Source of the DNA: Lachnospiraceae bacterium | GTDB taxonomy: Bacteria > Bacillota > Clostridia > Lachnospirales > Lachnospiraceae | Length of the DNA stretch: 33,751 bases | Direction: 5' to 3' | Assembly (NCBI GenBank): GCA_011959105.1 | Contig: BLLU01000277.1 | Span: 1 to 33,751, forward strand | In this document: in pieces, positions 1-7,382 of the stretch | How positions within the stretch are numbered: the stretch's first letter is position 1 | Layout: every line of letters starts with the position of its first letter | Made by a program: the position numbers and the translations under genes | The notes under the pieces: model-generated | Databases searched by the model: none | What the model saw: the letters and a program-made list of their open reading frames with translations, nothing else | Told to the model about the DNA's origin: nothing

Positions 1-12
1 GCGGAACTAAAA

Positions 13-106
13 ACAGCATATCTCCGTAAAGCGCACTGATACATATGGGGACGCGCAGCAGCCCAATATGTATCACCATTGCTGTGTGCTTGGAGGAGAT
101 ATGCGG
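13..106. other. Long imperfect inverted repeat (structured leader)
   Basis: Nested arms fold on each other: GCATATCTCC (16-25) with GGAGATATGC (95-104), an AGCGCAC/GTGTGCT segment, and GATACATAT (38-46) with ATATGTATC (66-74), leaving a small GC-rich loop near 50-61. There is no T-run after it, so it is not an ordinary terminator. It ends 25 bases before the start codon of the TIM-barrel gene and would be in its 5' leader if transcription starts to the left. It could be a leader structure, an operator region or the remains of a small mobile repeat. Confidence 0.5.
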
Positions 107-131
107 TACTATAAATAGGAGAATAGGGCTT

Positions 132-1016
132 ATGTTTGAAAATATTGTTTTGTCGGGTTTCGCGGATGAAATCGCCGCGTCATTAGATACCCAGATGCAG
201 GTTCTGGATCAATTACAGATGCGCCACATCGAGATGCGGGGCGTGGAAGGCAGAAACTTCGTAGAATATTCGGAGGCTGAAGCCAGAGAGATTAAAAAAC
301 GTCTGGAGGACAGAGGATTTTCGCTGTCTGCCGTGGGTTCTCCCATCGGCAAGATTCGGATTACCGATGATTTTGCCCCCCACATGGAATTGTTCAAGCA
401 CACGGTGGAACTGGCTCACATCATGGACACGCCCAATATCCGCATGTTCAGTTTCTATGGCCCGTCGGAAAAAGTATCCGGTCAGGAAAACGCAGTATCC
501 GGCCCTGGGGCGGCGGTTCCCTGGAGGGGCCAGGTCATGGAACGGCTGGGACAGTTTGCGGACTATGCCGCCGCCAACGGGGTAGTGCTGCTTCATGAGA
601 ATGAAAAGGGGATTTACGGAGAGACGGCAGAGAGCTGTCTGGACATCTTACAGCAGTTTGGAGGGCAGCACTTTAAGGCGGTATTTGACTTTGCTAATTT
701 TGTGCAGGCAGGGCAAGACACTCTGGAAGCCTATGAAGCCCTGAAACCTTATATCGCCTATATTCATGTGAAAGACGCGCTGCGCAAAGACGGCAGCGTG
801 GTTCCGGCGGGCTATGGGGACGGCAATGTGAAGGAAATCCTGGGACGCTTGAAAACCAGCGGTTACAGCGGCTATCTTTCCCTGGAACCCCATCTGTCAG
901 ACTTTACAGGATTCTCTTCTCTGGAGAAGGACGGCAAGATCGGAAAGAAATTATCCGGGGAAGAAGCATTTACTTTGGCTCATGAGGCGCTGGTAAAGAT
1001 CCTGGAGGAATTATAA
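132..1016 (+). CDS. Sugar phosphate isomerase/epimerase (AP endonuclease 2-like TIM barrel)
   Basis: A 294-residue protein of the xylose-isomerase-like TIM-barrel family, which isomerises or epimerises sugars, keto-sugars or inositol derivatives using a divalent metal. Likely metal ligands are visible in order: the Glu in LLHENEKG, the Asp in VFDFANF, the His in YIHVKDA and the Glu in LSLEPH. The reading frame is open further left to position 45, but the ATG at 132 is preferred: it is preceded by TAGGAGAA at proper spacing, and the first residues (MFENIVLSGFADEIA) form the usual first beta strand. The substrate cannot be told from sequence. It stands alone, followed by a long hairpin. Family assignment is firm and exact reaction unknown. 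Confidence 0.85.
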   Translation: MFENIVLSGFADEIAASLDTQMQVLDQLQMRHIEMRGVEGRNFVEYSEAEAREIKKRLEDRGFSLSAVGSPIGKIRITDDFAPHMELFKHTVELAHIMDTPNIRMFSFYGPSEKVSGQENAVSGPGAAVPWRGQVMERLGQFADYAAANGVVLLHENEKGIYGETAESCLDILQQFGGQHFKAVFDFANFVQAGQDTLEAYEALKPYIAYIHVKDALRKDGSVVPAGYGDGNVKEILGRLKTSGYSGYLSLEPHLSDFTGFSSLEKDGKIGKKLSGEEAFTLAHEALVKILEEL

Positions 1017-1062
1017 CGCAAGAAAGTCGGTGCGTAACCGACCACGGAGGAAGAAGCAAGAG

Positions 1063-1162
1063 GGTTGTCGCAAAGTAGCCACTATATACAAAATATGGTA
1101 TTGAAACCATGAAAGTTTCATCCATTTATCGTGTATAAGCTACAATTTGCGACAGCCTTTTT
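1063..1162 (+). terminator. Long imperfect hairpin with T-run
   Basis: GGTTGTCGCAAA near 1063 pairs with TTTGCGACAGCC ending at 1157, and the arms extend through GTAGCC/GTAGCT and TATAC segments. TTTTTG follows at once, as in an intrinsic terminator for the TIM-barrel gene. The 40-base interior holds smaller alternative hairpins (ATGGT/ACCAT and TGAAAC/GTTTCA). The stem is longer than usual for a terminator, so a small non-autonomous mobile repeat is an alternative. The rest of the 1017-1263 gap shows no gene. Confidence 0.5.
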
Positions 1163-1263
1163 GTGGTTGTATATGATAATATGGCAACTGCCTGCACATA
1201 CACAAAAGCGGAGGCGCTTCATAAAATAATAAAACCAATTATTTTAAAGGGAGAAAATGCCAT

Positions 1264-2232
1264 ATGAGACGATGTGTTCCGCTGGAACCCGCCGCCGAAG
1301 CTGTCTGCAATCAAAGCGCCGTGCCTCCGCTGATTTTTCAGCTTCCGCCTGAGCAAGGCAGAAGAGTATTGGAAGAAACGCAGGATACACCGGTGTATAA
1401 ATATCCCGCCCGTATATCCTCGGATTGCATAAACACCGAAAGGTGGGGCAGTATACCGGTATATTTCATTGCGCCCGAAAGTGGAAAACCAAAGAATATT
1501 ATATTCTATATTCATGGCGCAGGCTGGGTATTCGGCAGCTTTCATACACACGAAAAGTTAGTCAGGGAACTTTCCGCCAGGACAGATTCTCTGGTGATAT
1601 TTCCCGAATACAGCCGGGCGCCGGAAGCAAAATTTCCCATCGCGATAGAACAGTGCTTTTTTATTCTTTCCCATATAAGGGAAATCGCCGGGGACTGCTA
1701 TTCAATGAACGATGGTGATACACTCACAGTTGCAGGCGACAGTGCCGGCGGAAATATGGCGATTGCCATGGCTCTGATGACAGCAATGCGGCATGGCCCA
1801 TGTATAAACAAAATGCTGTTATATTACCCGGTTACGAATGCCTGCTTTGACACCCCCAGCTATTGTCAATTCGCAACGGATTATTATCTGTACCGGGAGG
1901 GAATGAAATGGTTTTGGCGGCAATATACAAATTCGGTGGAGGATCAGAGCCAGATAACGGCATCTCCCCTTCGGGCCGGCATAGATTGCTTGAAGTGTTT
2001 TCCTCAGACCATGATTATAAACGGACAGGCGGATGTTCTGCGCAGTGAGGGAGAAGCCTTCGGAGAAAAACTCCGATGCGCAGGCGTGGAGGTAACGGCG
2101 CTGCGGGTACAGGGTACCATTCATGATTTTGTGATGCTGAATGCACTGGACCAGACGCAGGCCTGCCGCACTGCTATGGATGCGTCAACAGAATGGATCA
2201 ATCGTATTTCTCCTTTTCCCCAGTCGCCATGA
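1264..2232 (+). CDS. Alpha/beta hydrolase, HSL-type esterase/lipase
   Basis: A 322-residue serine hydrolase of the hormone-sensitive-lipase family (alpha/beta-hydrolase fold 3). The oxyanion-hole motif HGAGW lies near residue 85. The nucleophile elbow GDSAGG places the catalytic Ser at residue 160, with Asp257 (QADVL) and His287 (TIHDF) completing the triad. Such enzymes hydrolyse short acyl or acetyl esters. There is no signal peptide, so it acts in the cytoplasm. The start at 1264 follows an AGGGAG site about ten bases upstream. It is monocistronic and convergent with the AraC gene. The exact ester substrate is unknown; acetylated sugars would suit the carbohydrate genes nearby, but that is inference. 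Confidence 0.88.
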   Translation: MRRCVPLEPAAEAVCNQSAVPPLIFQLPPEQGRRVLEETQDTPVYKYPARISSDCINTERWGSIPVYFIAPESGKPKNIIFYIHGAGWVFGSFHTHEKLVRELSARTDSLVIFPEYSRAPEAKFPIAIEQCFFILSHIREIAGDCYSMNDGDTLTVAGDSAGGNMAIAMALMTAMRHGPCINKMLLYYPVTNACFDTPSYCQFATDYYLYREGMKWFWRQYTNSVEDQSQITASPLRAGIDCLKCFPQTMIINGQADVLRSEGEAFGEKLRCAGVEVTALRVQGTIHDFVMLNALDQTQACRTAMDASTEWINRISPFPQSP

Positions 2233-2274
2233 GAGACTCGGGAATGAATTCCCCGGTTGACTTTCTGCCAGTCC

Positions 2275-2304
2275 TCCCGGGGCATCAAGAAGGATGCCCC
2301 GGGA
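2275..2304. terminator. Perfect 11-bp hairpin between convergent genes
   Basis: TCCCGGGGCAT (2275-2285) and ATGCCCCGGGA (2294-2304) pair perfectly around an 8-base loop. It lies between the stops of two convergent genes, where a bidirectional terminator is expected. Neither side has a clear T-run, so termination may be weak or rely on stalling. A second small dyad GGGAAT/ATTCCC sits just left. Confidence 0.5.
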
Positions 2305-2351
2305 CATTTGCGCTGCCGGACAAACCGGCTTTCAGCCGCTTGGGGATGAAA

Positions 2352-3320
2352 CTACAGCTTCTGCACGGGTCGGACCATTTTCCAGAACCGTTCCGGATCG
2401 TGGTACAGATAGCCCATCCTGCCGGGAGTGGTGTCCAGGCAATAGCCGGATGCCTCATAATCAAAGGCGCTCATGGCCGCTTCCACCTTCTCCTCCACGC
2501 TGCGGTTCTCCTGATTATAATCGAAGGGGCCATGCTCGAATACAATATACTCCCCCTGGGGGATGTCTGTCAGGAGCATTTGCGGGGGAATGTCGCCCTT
2601 GTAATCCATGGGCAGACGCACTCCGTAACACTCTGCCAGGGGGATGCCCCAGCTGCAGAGCCTGCCTTTGGGGTCATTAAGATATCCTATGATCTGGCCG
2701 CTGCCGCTGTTGGACTCGCTGCCGCCCAGATCGTCCAGCTTGCCCTTTATGCTGTCCAGCAGGCCGCAGACCGTCTCGCAGTCCTGTCCCGGAATCCGGC
2801 TCTGTTTCTGCCAGAAGTCCCAGTATCCGATGCTCTCATAGTTCCTGATATGCAGGAATTTGTGAGCGGGGATGGTTACAAAATAAATCTTGATTTCCTC
2901 TGTGGATTGAATCATTCCTATTTCTCCCTGTCCAAAAAAGTAGCGGTCGAAGGAGTGCAGCTTGGTGCGCAGCACCACAGGCACGGGCTTTCTGCGGTAT
3001 TCACCGGGAGTAATGCCATAGGCTCTTTTAAAAGCCCGGGTGAAGGCTTCATGGGAGGAAAAGCCGTAGTCTACGGCAATTTCCAGAAAACTCCGACTGC
3101 TGTCACGTACCTCCCGCAGCGCAAAAGCCAGTCTGCGGAGCCGCAGATAGTCCCGAAACTGTATTCCCGATATTTCCCGGAATTTCCGGGTGACATAGAA
3201 CTCGGAATACCCCAGCCGACAGGAGAGGGCATGCAGGGTCAACGCATCATCCTGATGACCCTTAATGCACTGGTCAATCTCGTCGATGAAAATTTGAATT
3301 TGCTGCTGCCACTCGTACAT
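2352..3320 (-). CDS. AraC-family regulator with GyrI-like effector domain
   Basis: A 322-residue transcription factor. The first ~105 residues are the AraC double helix-turn-helix, with LSCRLGYSEFYVTRKFRE in the first and the signature IAVDYGFSSHEAFTRAFKR then GITPGEYRR in the second. The remaining ~200 residues resemble the GyrI-like/AraC effector-binding domain that binds small molecules. The frame runs open further up, but the ATG at 3320 has GGGAGG seven bases upstream and gives a normal N-terminus. Its promoter is well formed at 3461-3489, so the gene is transcribed on its own although DegV upstream is on the same strand. The target genes and ligand are unknown; the convergent esterase is one candidate target. 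Confidence 0.88.
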   Translation of the reverse strand: MYEWQQQIQIFIDEIDQCIKGHQDDALTLHALSCRLGYSEFYVTRKFREISGIQFRDYLRLRRLAFALREVRDSSRSFLEIAVDYGFSSHEAFTRAFKRAYGITPGEYRRKPVPVVLRTKLHSFDRYFFGQGEIGMIQSTEEIKIYFVTIPAHKFLHIRNYESIGYWDFWQKQSRIPGQDCETVCGLLDSIKGKLDDLGGSESNSGSGQIIGYLNDPKGRLCSWGIPLAECYGVRLPMDYKGDIPPQMLLTDIPQGEYIVFEHGPFDYNQENRSVEEKVEAAMSAFDYEASGYCLDTTPGRMGYLYHDPERFWKMVRPVQKL

Positions 3321-3460
3321 CGGTCTGCCTCCCGGGGCTGCCTTTTTCACCCGTCTGCCGCCCGCTTCAACCACCCTGCATCCAGTATAAGAGGAAGGGG
3401 AGAAAAATGTTTGATTTCACTTGCTGTCCTGGGAAACTTTGCAGGGGTATCGCCTGTGCT

Positions 3461-3489
3461 ATTATAGCAGAGGCTGGGGATACATGCAA
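3461..3489 (-). promoter_or_regulatory. SigA promoter of the AraC gene
   Basis: On the minus strand TTGCAT (3489-3484), a 17-base spacer, then TATAAT (3466-3461). The -10 box is consensus. It lies 140 bases upstream of the AraC start and directly downstream of the degV stop. Confidence 0.7.
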
Positions 3490-3515
3490 TATACAAACCC
3501 GGGCCGGCGAAGCGC

Positions 3516-4343
3516 TTATGTGTCAAATCCCAGCATTAGACCGCCGTTTTCGGCATAGTAGCTGCAAAGTCCCAGGGTAGGAGAGATCAGCACATTGGCG
3601 CTCGGATGGGCTTCCCGGATCAGGCCAGCCAGCTTATCGGCAGCTTTTTCGTTTTGATTGTGCATAATGCGGACTCGGCCCCCGGAATAACCGGCTGCCC
3701 CCATGACCTTTACCATACGGGTAAGCGAGCCCGGTTCCCCGTGGCATTTGTGCAGAATTTCCAGCGTGCCCTGGGCGCTGGCCTGCCCCACTACCCGGAT
3801 GCCCAAAATCTCACAGATTTTGGCGACCGAGGGATTGACCCTTCCGTTGCCTGCCAGATTGCGGAGGGATTTCAGGCAGAAGAGCAGCCTGGTGCGGGCG
3901 GCGTAATCCCGGATGCCGCTGAGAATCTCCTCCTCATTCGCTCCCGAACAGATCAGTTCCCGCAATTTCTCAATGAGCAGCGCCATTTCCGGTCCTGCGG
4001 ACAGGGAGTCAATGACATGGACACGGCGCTGGGGATACTGCTCCTCATACAGGGCTTTGGCGGCTCTGGCAGCATCACAGCTTCCCGACAACCCGCTGGT
4101 GATGGTGACACAGAACACCACTTCGGCCATGCCGAAGGCTTCCAGCCAGTCTCCGATGCCGGGACAGGCTGTGCCGGATTTGCCCCCGGAAGAGAGAGCC
4201 TCGTCCATCTGTGCCAGGTCCAGGCTGTCGTCGTCGGAAAAGTCCCGGTCCCCCACAATGATGTGAAGGGGGGCGTAAGAAAAGGGAATGTCTTCGATTG
4301 TGTGAATATTGGATGCGGAATCTGATACGATTTTGTATTTCAT
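3516..4343 (-). CDS. DegV family protein (fatty-acid-binding)
   Basis: A 275-residue DegV protein. The family binds long-chain fatty acids, and in Firmicutes its FakB members present the fatty acid to the kinase FakA for phosphorylation. Family signatures visible are the N-terminal KIVSDSASN, then SGTACPGIGDW and VTITSGLSGSCDAAR (the lipid head-group loop), HVIDSLSAG, and LRNLAGNGRVN in the second domain. Length is normal for the family. The start follows an AAGGGGG ribosome site. It may read into the AraC gene because no good terminator separates them. A role in fatty-acid activation is family knowledge and no FakA is in the window. Confidence 0.9.
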   Translation of the reverse strand: MKYKIVSDSASNIHTIEDIPFSYAPLHIIVGDRDFSDDDSLDLAQMDEALSSGGKSGTACPGIGDWLEAFGMAEVVFCVTITSGLSGSCDAARAAKALYEEQYPQRRVHVIDSLSAGPEMALLIEKLRELICSGANEEEILSGIRDYAARTRLLFCLKSLRNLAGNGRVNPSVAKICEILGIRVVGQASAQGTLEILHKCHGEPGSLTRMVKVMGAAGYSGGRVRIMHNQNEKAADKLAGLIREAHPSANVLISPTLGLCSYYAENGGLMLGFDT

Positions 4344-4651
4344 AGAAACCCCCTTTATATAGTGATTATTACCTTTACATCGGTTTTTTAATAACTGATC
4401 ATATGCAACACTAGAATATCAGTTATTGAGAAACCTGTCAAGGGATAAGAAAAACTTTAACCGACTTGTAACAATTCGAAAGGATTTCAGAGTTTTTGGA
4501 CTCTTTTTTGAGGATCATTGCTGAATGCTTTTCATGCATTGAAATATACAGATAAATATAGTATGATATGAAACAAAATCAGAAATCTTTGCTGCATGGA
4601 CGAAGGCAGGGAATGAAACAGACTTCGTCCTGACAGCAGACAGGAGCAGGT
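4344..4651. promoter_or_regulatory. Divergent intergenic region with inverted repeat
   Basis: This 308-base gap separates divergent degV and the DUF1836 gene. It holds an exact 10-bp inverted repeat, AATAACTGAT (4390-4399) and ATCAGTTATT (4418-4427), about 50 bases upstream of degV, which could be an operator. AGAGT/ACTCT (near 4492-4506) followed by a T-run forms a weak hairpin, and AATGC/GCATT near 4525-4540 a second one. No gene was seen in it. Confidence 0.5.
4539..4567 (+). promoter_or_regulatory. Promoter of the DUF1836 gene
   Basis: TTGAAA (4539-4544), 17-base spacer, TATGAT (4562-4567). It lies about 85 bases upstream of the start codon. Confidence 0.65.
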
Positions 4652-5137
4652 ATGAGTACAGGAATCAATGAATTTCATATGCCCAGATATCAGGAACTGC
4701 CCGATGTGGGTCTGTATCTGGAGCAGACCACCAAGTATATCAACGGATATCTGGAGCCTCTGGGCTGCATGGAGATCACCTCTTCCATGATCAGCAACTA
4801 TGTGAAAAAGGGATATGTGGCAAGCCCGATCAGAAAGCAGTATTACCGGGAACAGATCGCGCAGCTTTTTTTTATCGCCGTGGCTAAGAATGTACTTTCC
4901 ATGGAAAACATCGGGAAACTTTTTGCCCTGCAGAAAAAGACATATCCCACCCAGGTGGCCTTCGATTATTTTTGCCGGGAGTTTGAGGACAGGCTGTATA
5001 TCATTTTCGGATTGCGGGAGACTGTCGATCCAGAGGAGAGCATAGACGGCAGTCCCAAGAAAATGCTGCACAGCGCCGTGATTGCCATGGCCAATATCAT
5101 CTATCTCAGCCACCAGTTTGAAGAGATGGGGAACTAA
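4652..5137 (+). CDS. DUF1836 domain-containing protein
   Basis: A 161-residue cytoplasmic protein of the DUF1836 family, common in Clostridia and Bacilli. The N-terminal half contains a helix-turn-helix-like stretch (EITSSMISNYVKKGYV, then RKQYYREQIAQL) resembling the MerR-type winged helix, so a DNA-binding role is likely but unproven. The second half is helical. The start codon has an AGGAG site seven bases upstream and its own promoter. It is followed by a separate promoter for the metallo-beta-lactamase gene. No function is established for the family that can be transferred here. Confidence 0.85.
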   Translation: MSTGINEFHMPRYQELPDVGLYLEQTTKYINGYLEPLGCMEITSSMISNYVKKGYVASPIRKQYYREQIAQLFFIAVAKNVLSMENIGKLFALQKKTYPTQVAFDYFCREFEDRLYIIFGLRETVDPEESIDGSPKKMLHSAVIAMANIIYLSHQFEEMGN

Positions 5138-5145
5138 AATATTAT

Positions 5146-5174
5146 TTGTGGTCAGTGGGCGAATATGCTATAAT
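5146..5174 (+). promoter_or_regulatory. Promoter of the metallo-beta-lactamase gene
   Basis: TTGTGG (5146-5151), 17-base spacer, perfect TATAAT (5169-5174). It is the likely start of the transcript carrying the MBL, folA and DUF4272 genes. Confidence 0.6.
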
Positions 5175-5224
5175 AGACCTATGATTTATGGCTCGAAAAT
5201 AAAACACGACAGGAGGATGGGACT

Positions 5225-6829
5225 ATGAAGCTGATGTTTATAGGTGCGGACCATGAAGTGACGGGAAGCTGTCATTATCTGGAAGCGGGGGGCAAGCATA
5301 TTCTGGTGGACTACGGCATGGAGCAGGGAGTCAATGTGTTTGAGAACATGCCCCTGCCTGTGGATGAGGCCCTGATTGACTATGTGATTCTGACGCATGC
5401 CCACATTGACCATTCCGGCCTGCTGCCCCTTTTGTATGCCAAGGGGTTCCGGGGACAGATCTATATGACCCATGCCACGGCGGACCTGTGCAGCATCATG
5501 CTCCGTGACTGCGCCCATATCCAGATGGCCGAGGCGGAGTGGAAGAACCGCAAGGCCAAGAGAAGCGCTTCCCAGCCCGCCATGGAACCTCTTTATACCA
5601 TGGAGGACGCCGAGGGCTGTATCAAGCGCATTGTGCCGTGCAGCTATGACAAGGAGATCCGGGTGGCGGACAATATCAAAATCCGTTTCACCGATATCGG
5701 GCATCTGCTGGGCTCTGCCAGCATAGAGGTATGGCTTACGGAAGGTGATGTCACCCGCAAACTGGTGTTTTCGGGAGATATCGGCAACAAGGATCTGCCG
5801 CTGCTGCGGGATCCCCAGCCCACCAGGGAGGCGGACTATGTGATCATGGAGTCCACCTACGGGGACAGGTATCATGACAAAAACAGGCTGGATTATGTGG
5901 CAGCCCTGGCTGAGATTTTACAGGAGACATTTGACAGGGGCGGCAATGTGGTGATTCCCTCTTTTGCCGTGGGGCGTACCCAGGAGCTGCTGTATTTTCT
6001 GCGCAAGGTCAAAGTCGGCCGTCTGGTGAAGGGGCATGAGGACTTCCCTGTGTATGTGGACAGTCCGCTGGCGGTGGAAGCCACCAATATTTTTCAGGAA
6101 AACCGTATGGAGTGCTTTGACGGGGAGGCTCTGGAATATGTGCAGGAAGGCATCAATCCCATATCCTTTGCGGGGCTGCGGCTTTCCATCACCAGTGACG
6201 AATCCATAGCCATCAATTTTGACACCACTCCCAAGGTGATAATTTCCGCCTCCGGCATGTGTGAGGCAGGACGTATCCGGCATCATCTGAAACACAATCT
6301 GTGGAGGCCGGAGTCCACAGTGCTTTTTGTGGGTTACCAGGCTGTGGGCACGCTGGGCCGGGCCATTGTGGAGGGCGCCAAAGAGGTGAAACTTTTCGGG
6401 GAGCCTATCGAGGTGCGGGCCTCTATTAAAAAGCTGGTGGGCATGAGCGGGCATGCGGACAAGGACGGACTGCTGGAATGGGTGAACGGTTTCCAGGAGA
6501 AGCCGAAGAAGGTGTTTGTGGTCCATGGCGAGGACCGCGTGTGCATGAATTTTGTGGAATGTCTGAAGGTGGAGCATGGGCAGAGAGCCTATGCACCTTA
6601 CAGCGGCACGGAGTTTGACCTGGCGGCCAACAAGTTTACATACGAAGCGGAGCCTCAGCCCATCAAGAAGAGGGCTGCAGTGGCGACCGGCGTATTTGCC
6701 CGTCTGGTAGCCGCAGGCCAGCGCCTGGCGGCCATGATTACCAAATGCGACGGCTGGGCCAACAAGGATCTGGCAAAATTTGCGGACCAGGTAAACTCGC
6801 TGTGTGACAAGTGGGAGCGGAATATCTGA
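5225..6829 (+). CDS. Beta-CASP metallo-beta-lactamase (predicted RNase)
   Basis: A 534-residue metallo-beta-lactamase with a beta-CASP insertion, the CPSF73/Ysh1-type architecture of RNA-processing nucleases. Visible motifs are the di-zinc site HAHIDH (58-63), the GHLLGSASIEV histidine segment, SGDIGNKDLP with the metal-bridging Asp, the beta-CASP motif ESTYGDR, SASGMCEAGRIRHHL, SGHADKDGLLEW and the final VHGE. About 60 extra residues follow the core. It is cytoplasmic. The start is fixed by AGGAGG eight bases upstream. It begins a compact run with folA only 32 bases behind. The RNA substrate is unknown, and it differs from RNase J in lacking that family's C-terminal domain. Confidence 0.9.
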   Translation: MKLMFIGADHEVTGSCHYLEAGGKHILVDYGMEQGVNVFENMPLPVDEALIDYVILTHAHIDHSGLLPLLYAKGFRGQIYMTHATADLCSIMLRDCAHIQMAEAEWKNRKAKRSASQPAMEPLYTMEDAEGCIKRIVPCSYDKEIRVADNIKIRFTDIGHLLGSASIEVWLTEGDVTRKLVFSGDIGNKDLPLLRDPQPTREADYVIMESTYGDRYHDKNRLDYVAALAEILQETFDRGGNVVIPSFAVGRTQELLYFLRKVKVGRLVKGHEDFPVYVDSPLAVEATNIFQENRMECFDGEALEYVQEGINPISFAGLRLSITSDESIAINFDTTPKVIISASGMCEAGRIRHHLKHNLWRPESTVLFVGYQAVGTLGRAIVEGAKEVKLFGEPIEVRASIKKLVGMSGHADKDGLLEWVNGFQEKPKKVFVVHGEDRVCMNFVECLKVEHGQRAYAPYSGTEFDLAANKFTYEAEPQPIKKRAAVATGVFARLVAAGQRLAAMITKCDGWANKDLAKFADQVNSLCDKWERNI

Positions 6830-6861
6830 TCCTTATGCGGAGAATAAGGAGGGCAAGGCCA

Positions 6862-7356
6862 ATGAATATTATCGTGGCTGCAGACGAAAACTGGGCCATC
6901 GGCAACAAGGGAGATTTGCTGGTGCGTATACCAAGCGACCACAAACATTTCCGGGAGGAGACCACCGGAAAGGTGGTGGTGCTGGGGCGCAGGACGCTGG
7001 AGACCTTTCCCCAGGGCATGCCCCTGCAGAACCGCACCAACATCATTCTGACTCATGATCCGGGATACCGGGTCAAAGGCGCCCTGACCGCTCACTCCGT
7101 GGAAGAACTGATGAAGCTGCTGCAGGCTTACGATGATCAGGACGTGTATGTGATCGGCGGCGACAGCGTATACCGCCAGCTGCTGCCTTATTGCAATGTG
7201 GCCCATGTGACCAGGATTGACCGGGCTTACGAGGCGGATGCCTATTTCCCCAATCTGGATCAGGATCCGAATTGGGAAGTCACGGCGGACAGCGATGAGC
7301 AGACATATTTTGACATCACTTATCGGTTTTTGAAATACGAGCGCAGGGGCCAATAA
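6862..7356 (+). CDS. folA: Dihydrofolate reductase
   Basis: A 164-residue DHFR, which reduces dihydrofolate to tetrahydrofolate with NADPH for thymidylate and purine synthesis. The N-terminal strand NIIVAADENWAIGN, the acidic active-site residue in IPSDHKHF, the cofactor motif VVVLGRRTLETFP, the NRTNIILT loop and VYVIGGDSVYRQLLP are all in order. The frame is open upstream to 6811, but the ATG at 6862 has AAGGAGGG eight bases upstream and gives the standard N-terminus. The stop codon shares a base with an ATG of the next frame (TAATG), which suggests coupling with the DUF4272 gene. Confidence 0.95.
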   Translation: MNIIVAADENWAIGNKGDLLVRIPSDHKHFREETTGKVVVLGRRTLETFPQGMPLQNRTNIILTHDPGYRVKGALTAHSVEELMKLLQAYDDQDVYVIGGDSVYRQLLPYCNVAHVTRIDRAYEADAYFPNLDQDPNWEVTADSDEQTYFDITYRFLKYERRGQ

Positions 7357-7382
7357 TGCCTGAAGAATTGGGGAGACAAGCT

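Noticed and set aside
2193..3467. A 424-codon plus-strand open frame
   Set aside because: It lies over the AraC gene on the other strand, has no family features, and the AraC reading shows clear HTH motifs and its own promoter.
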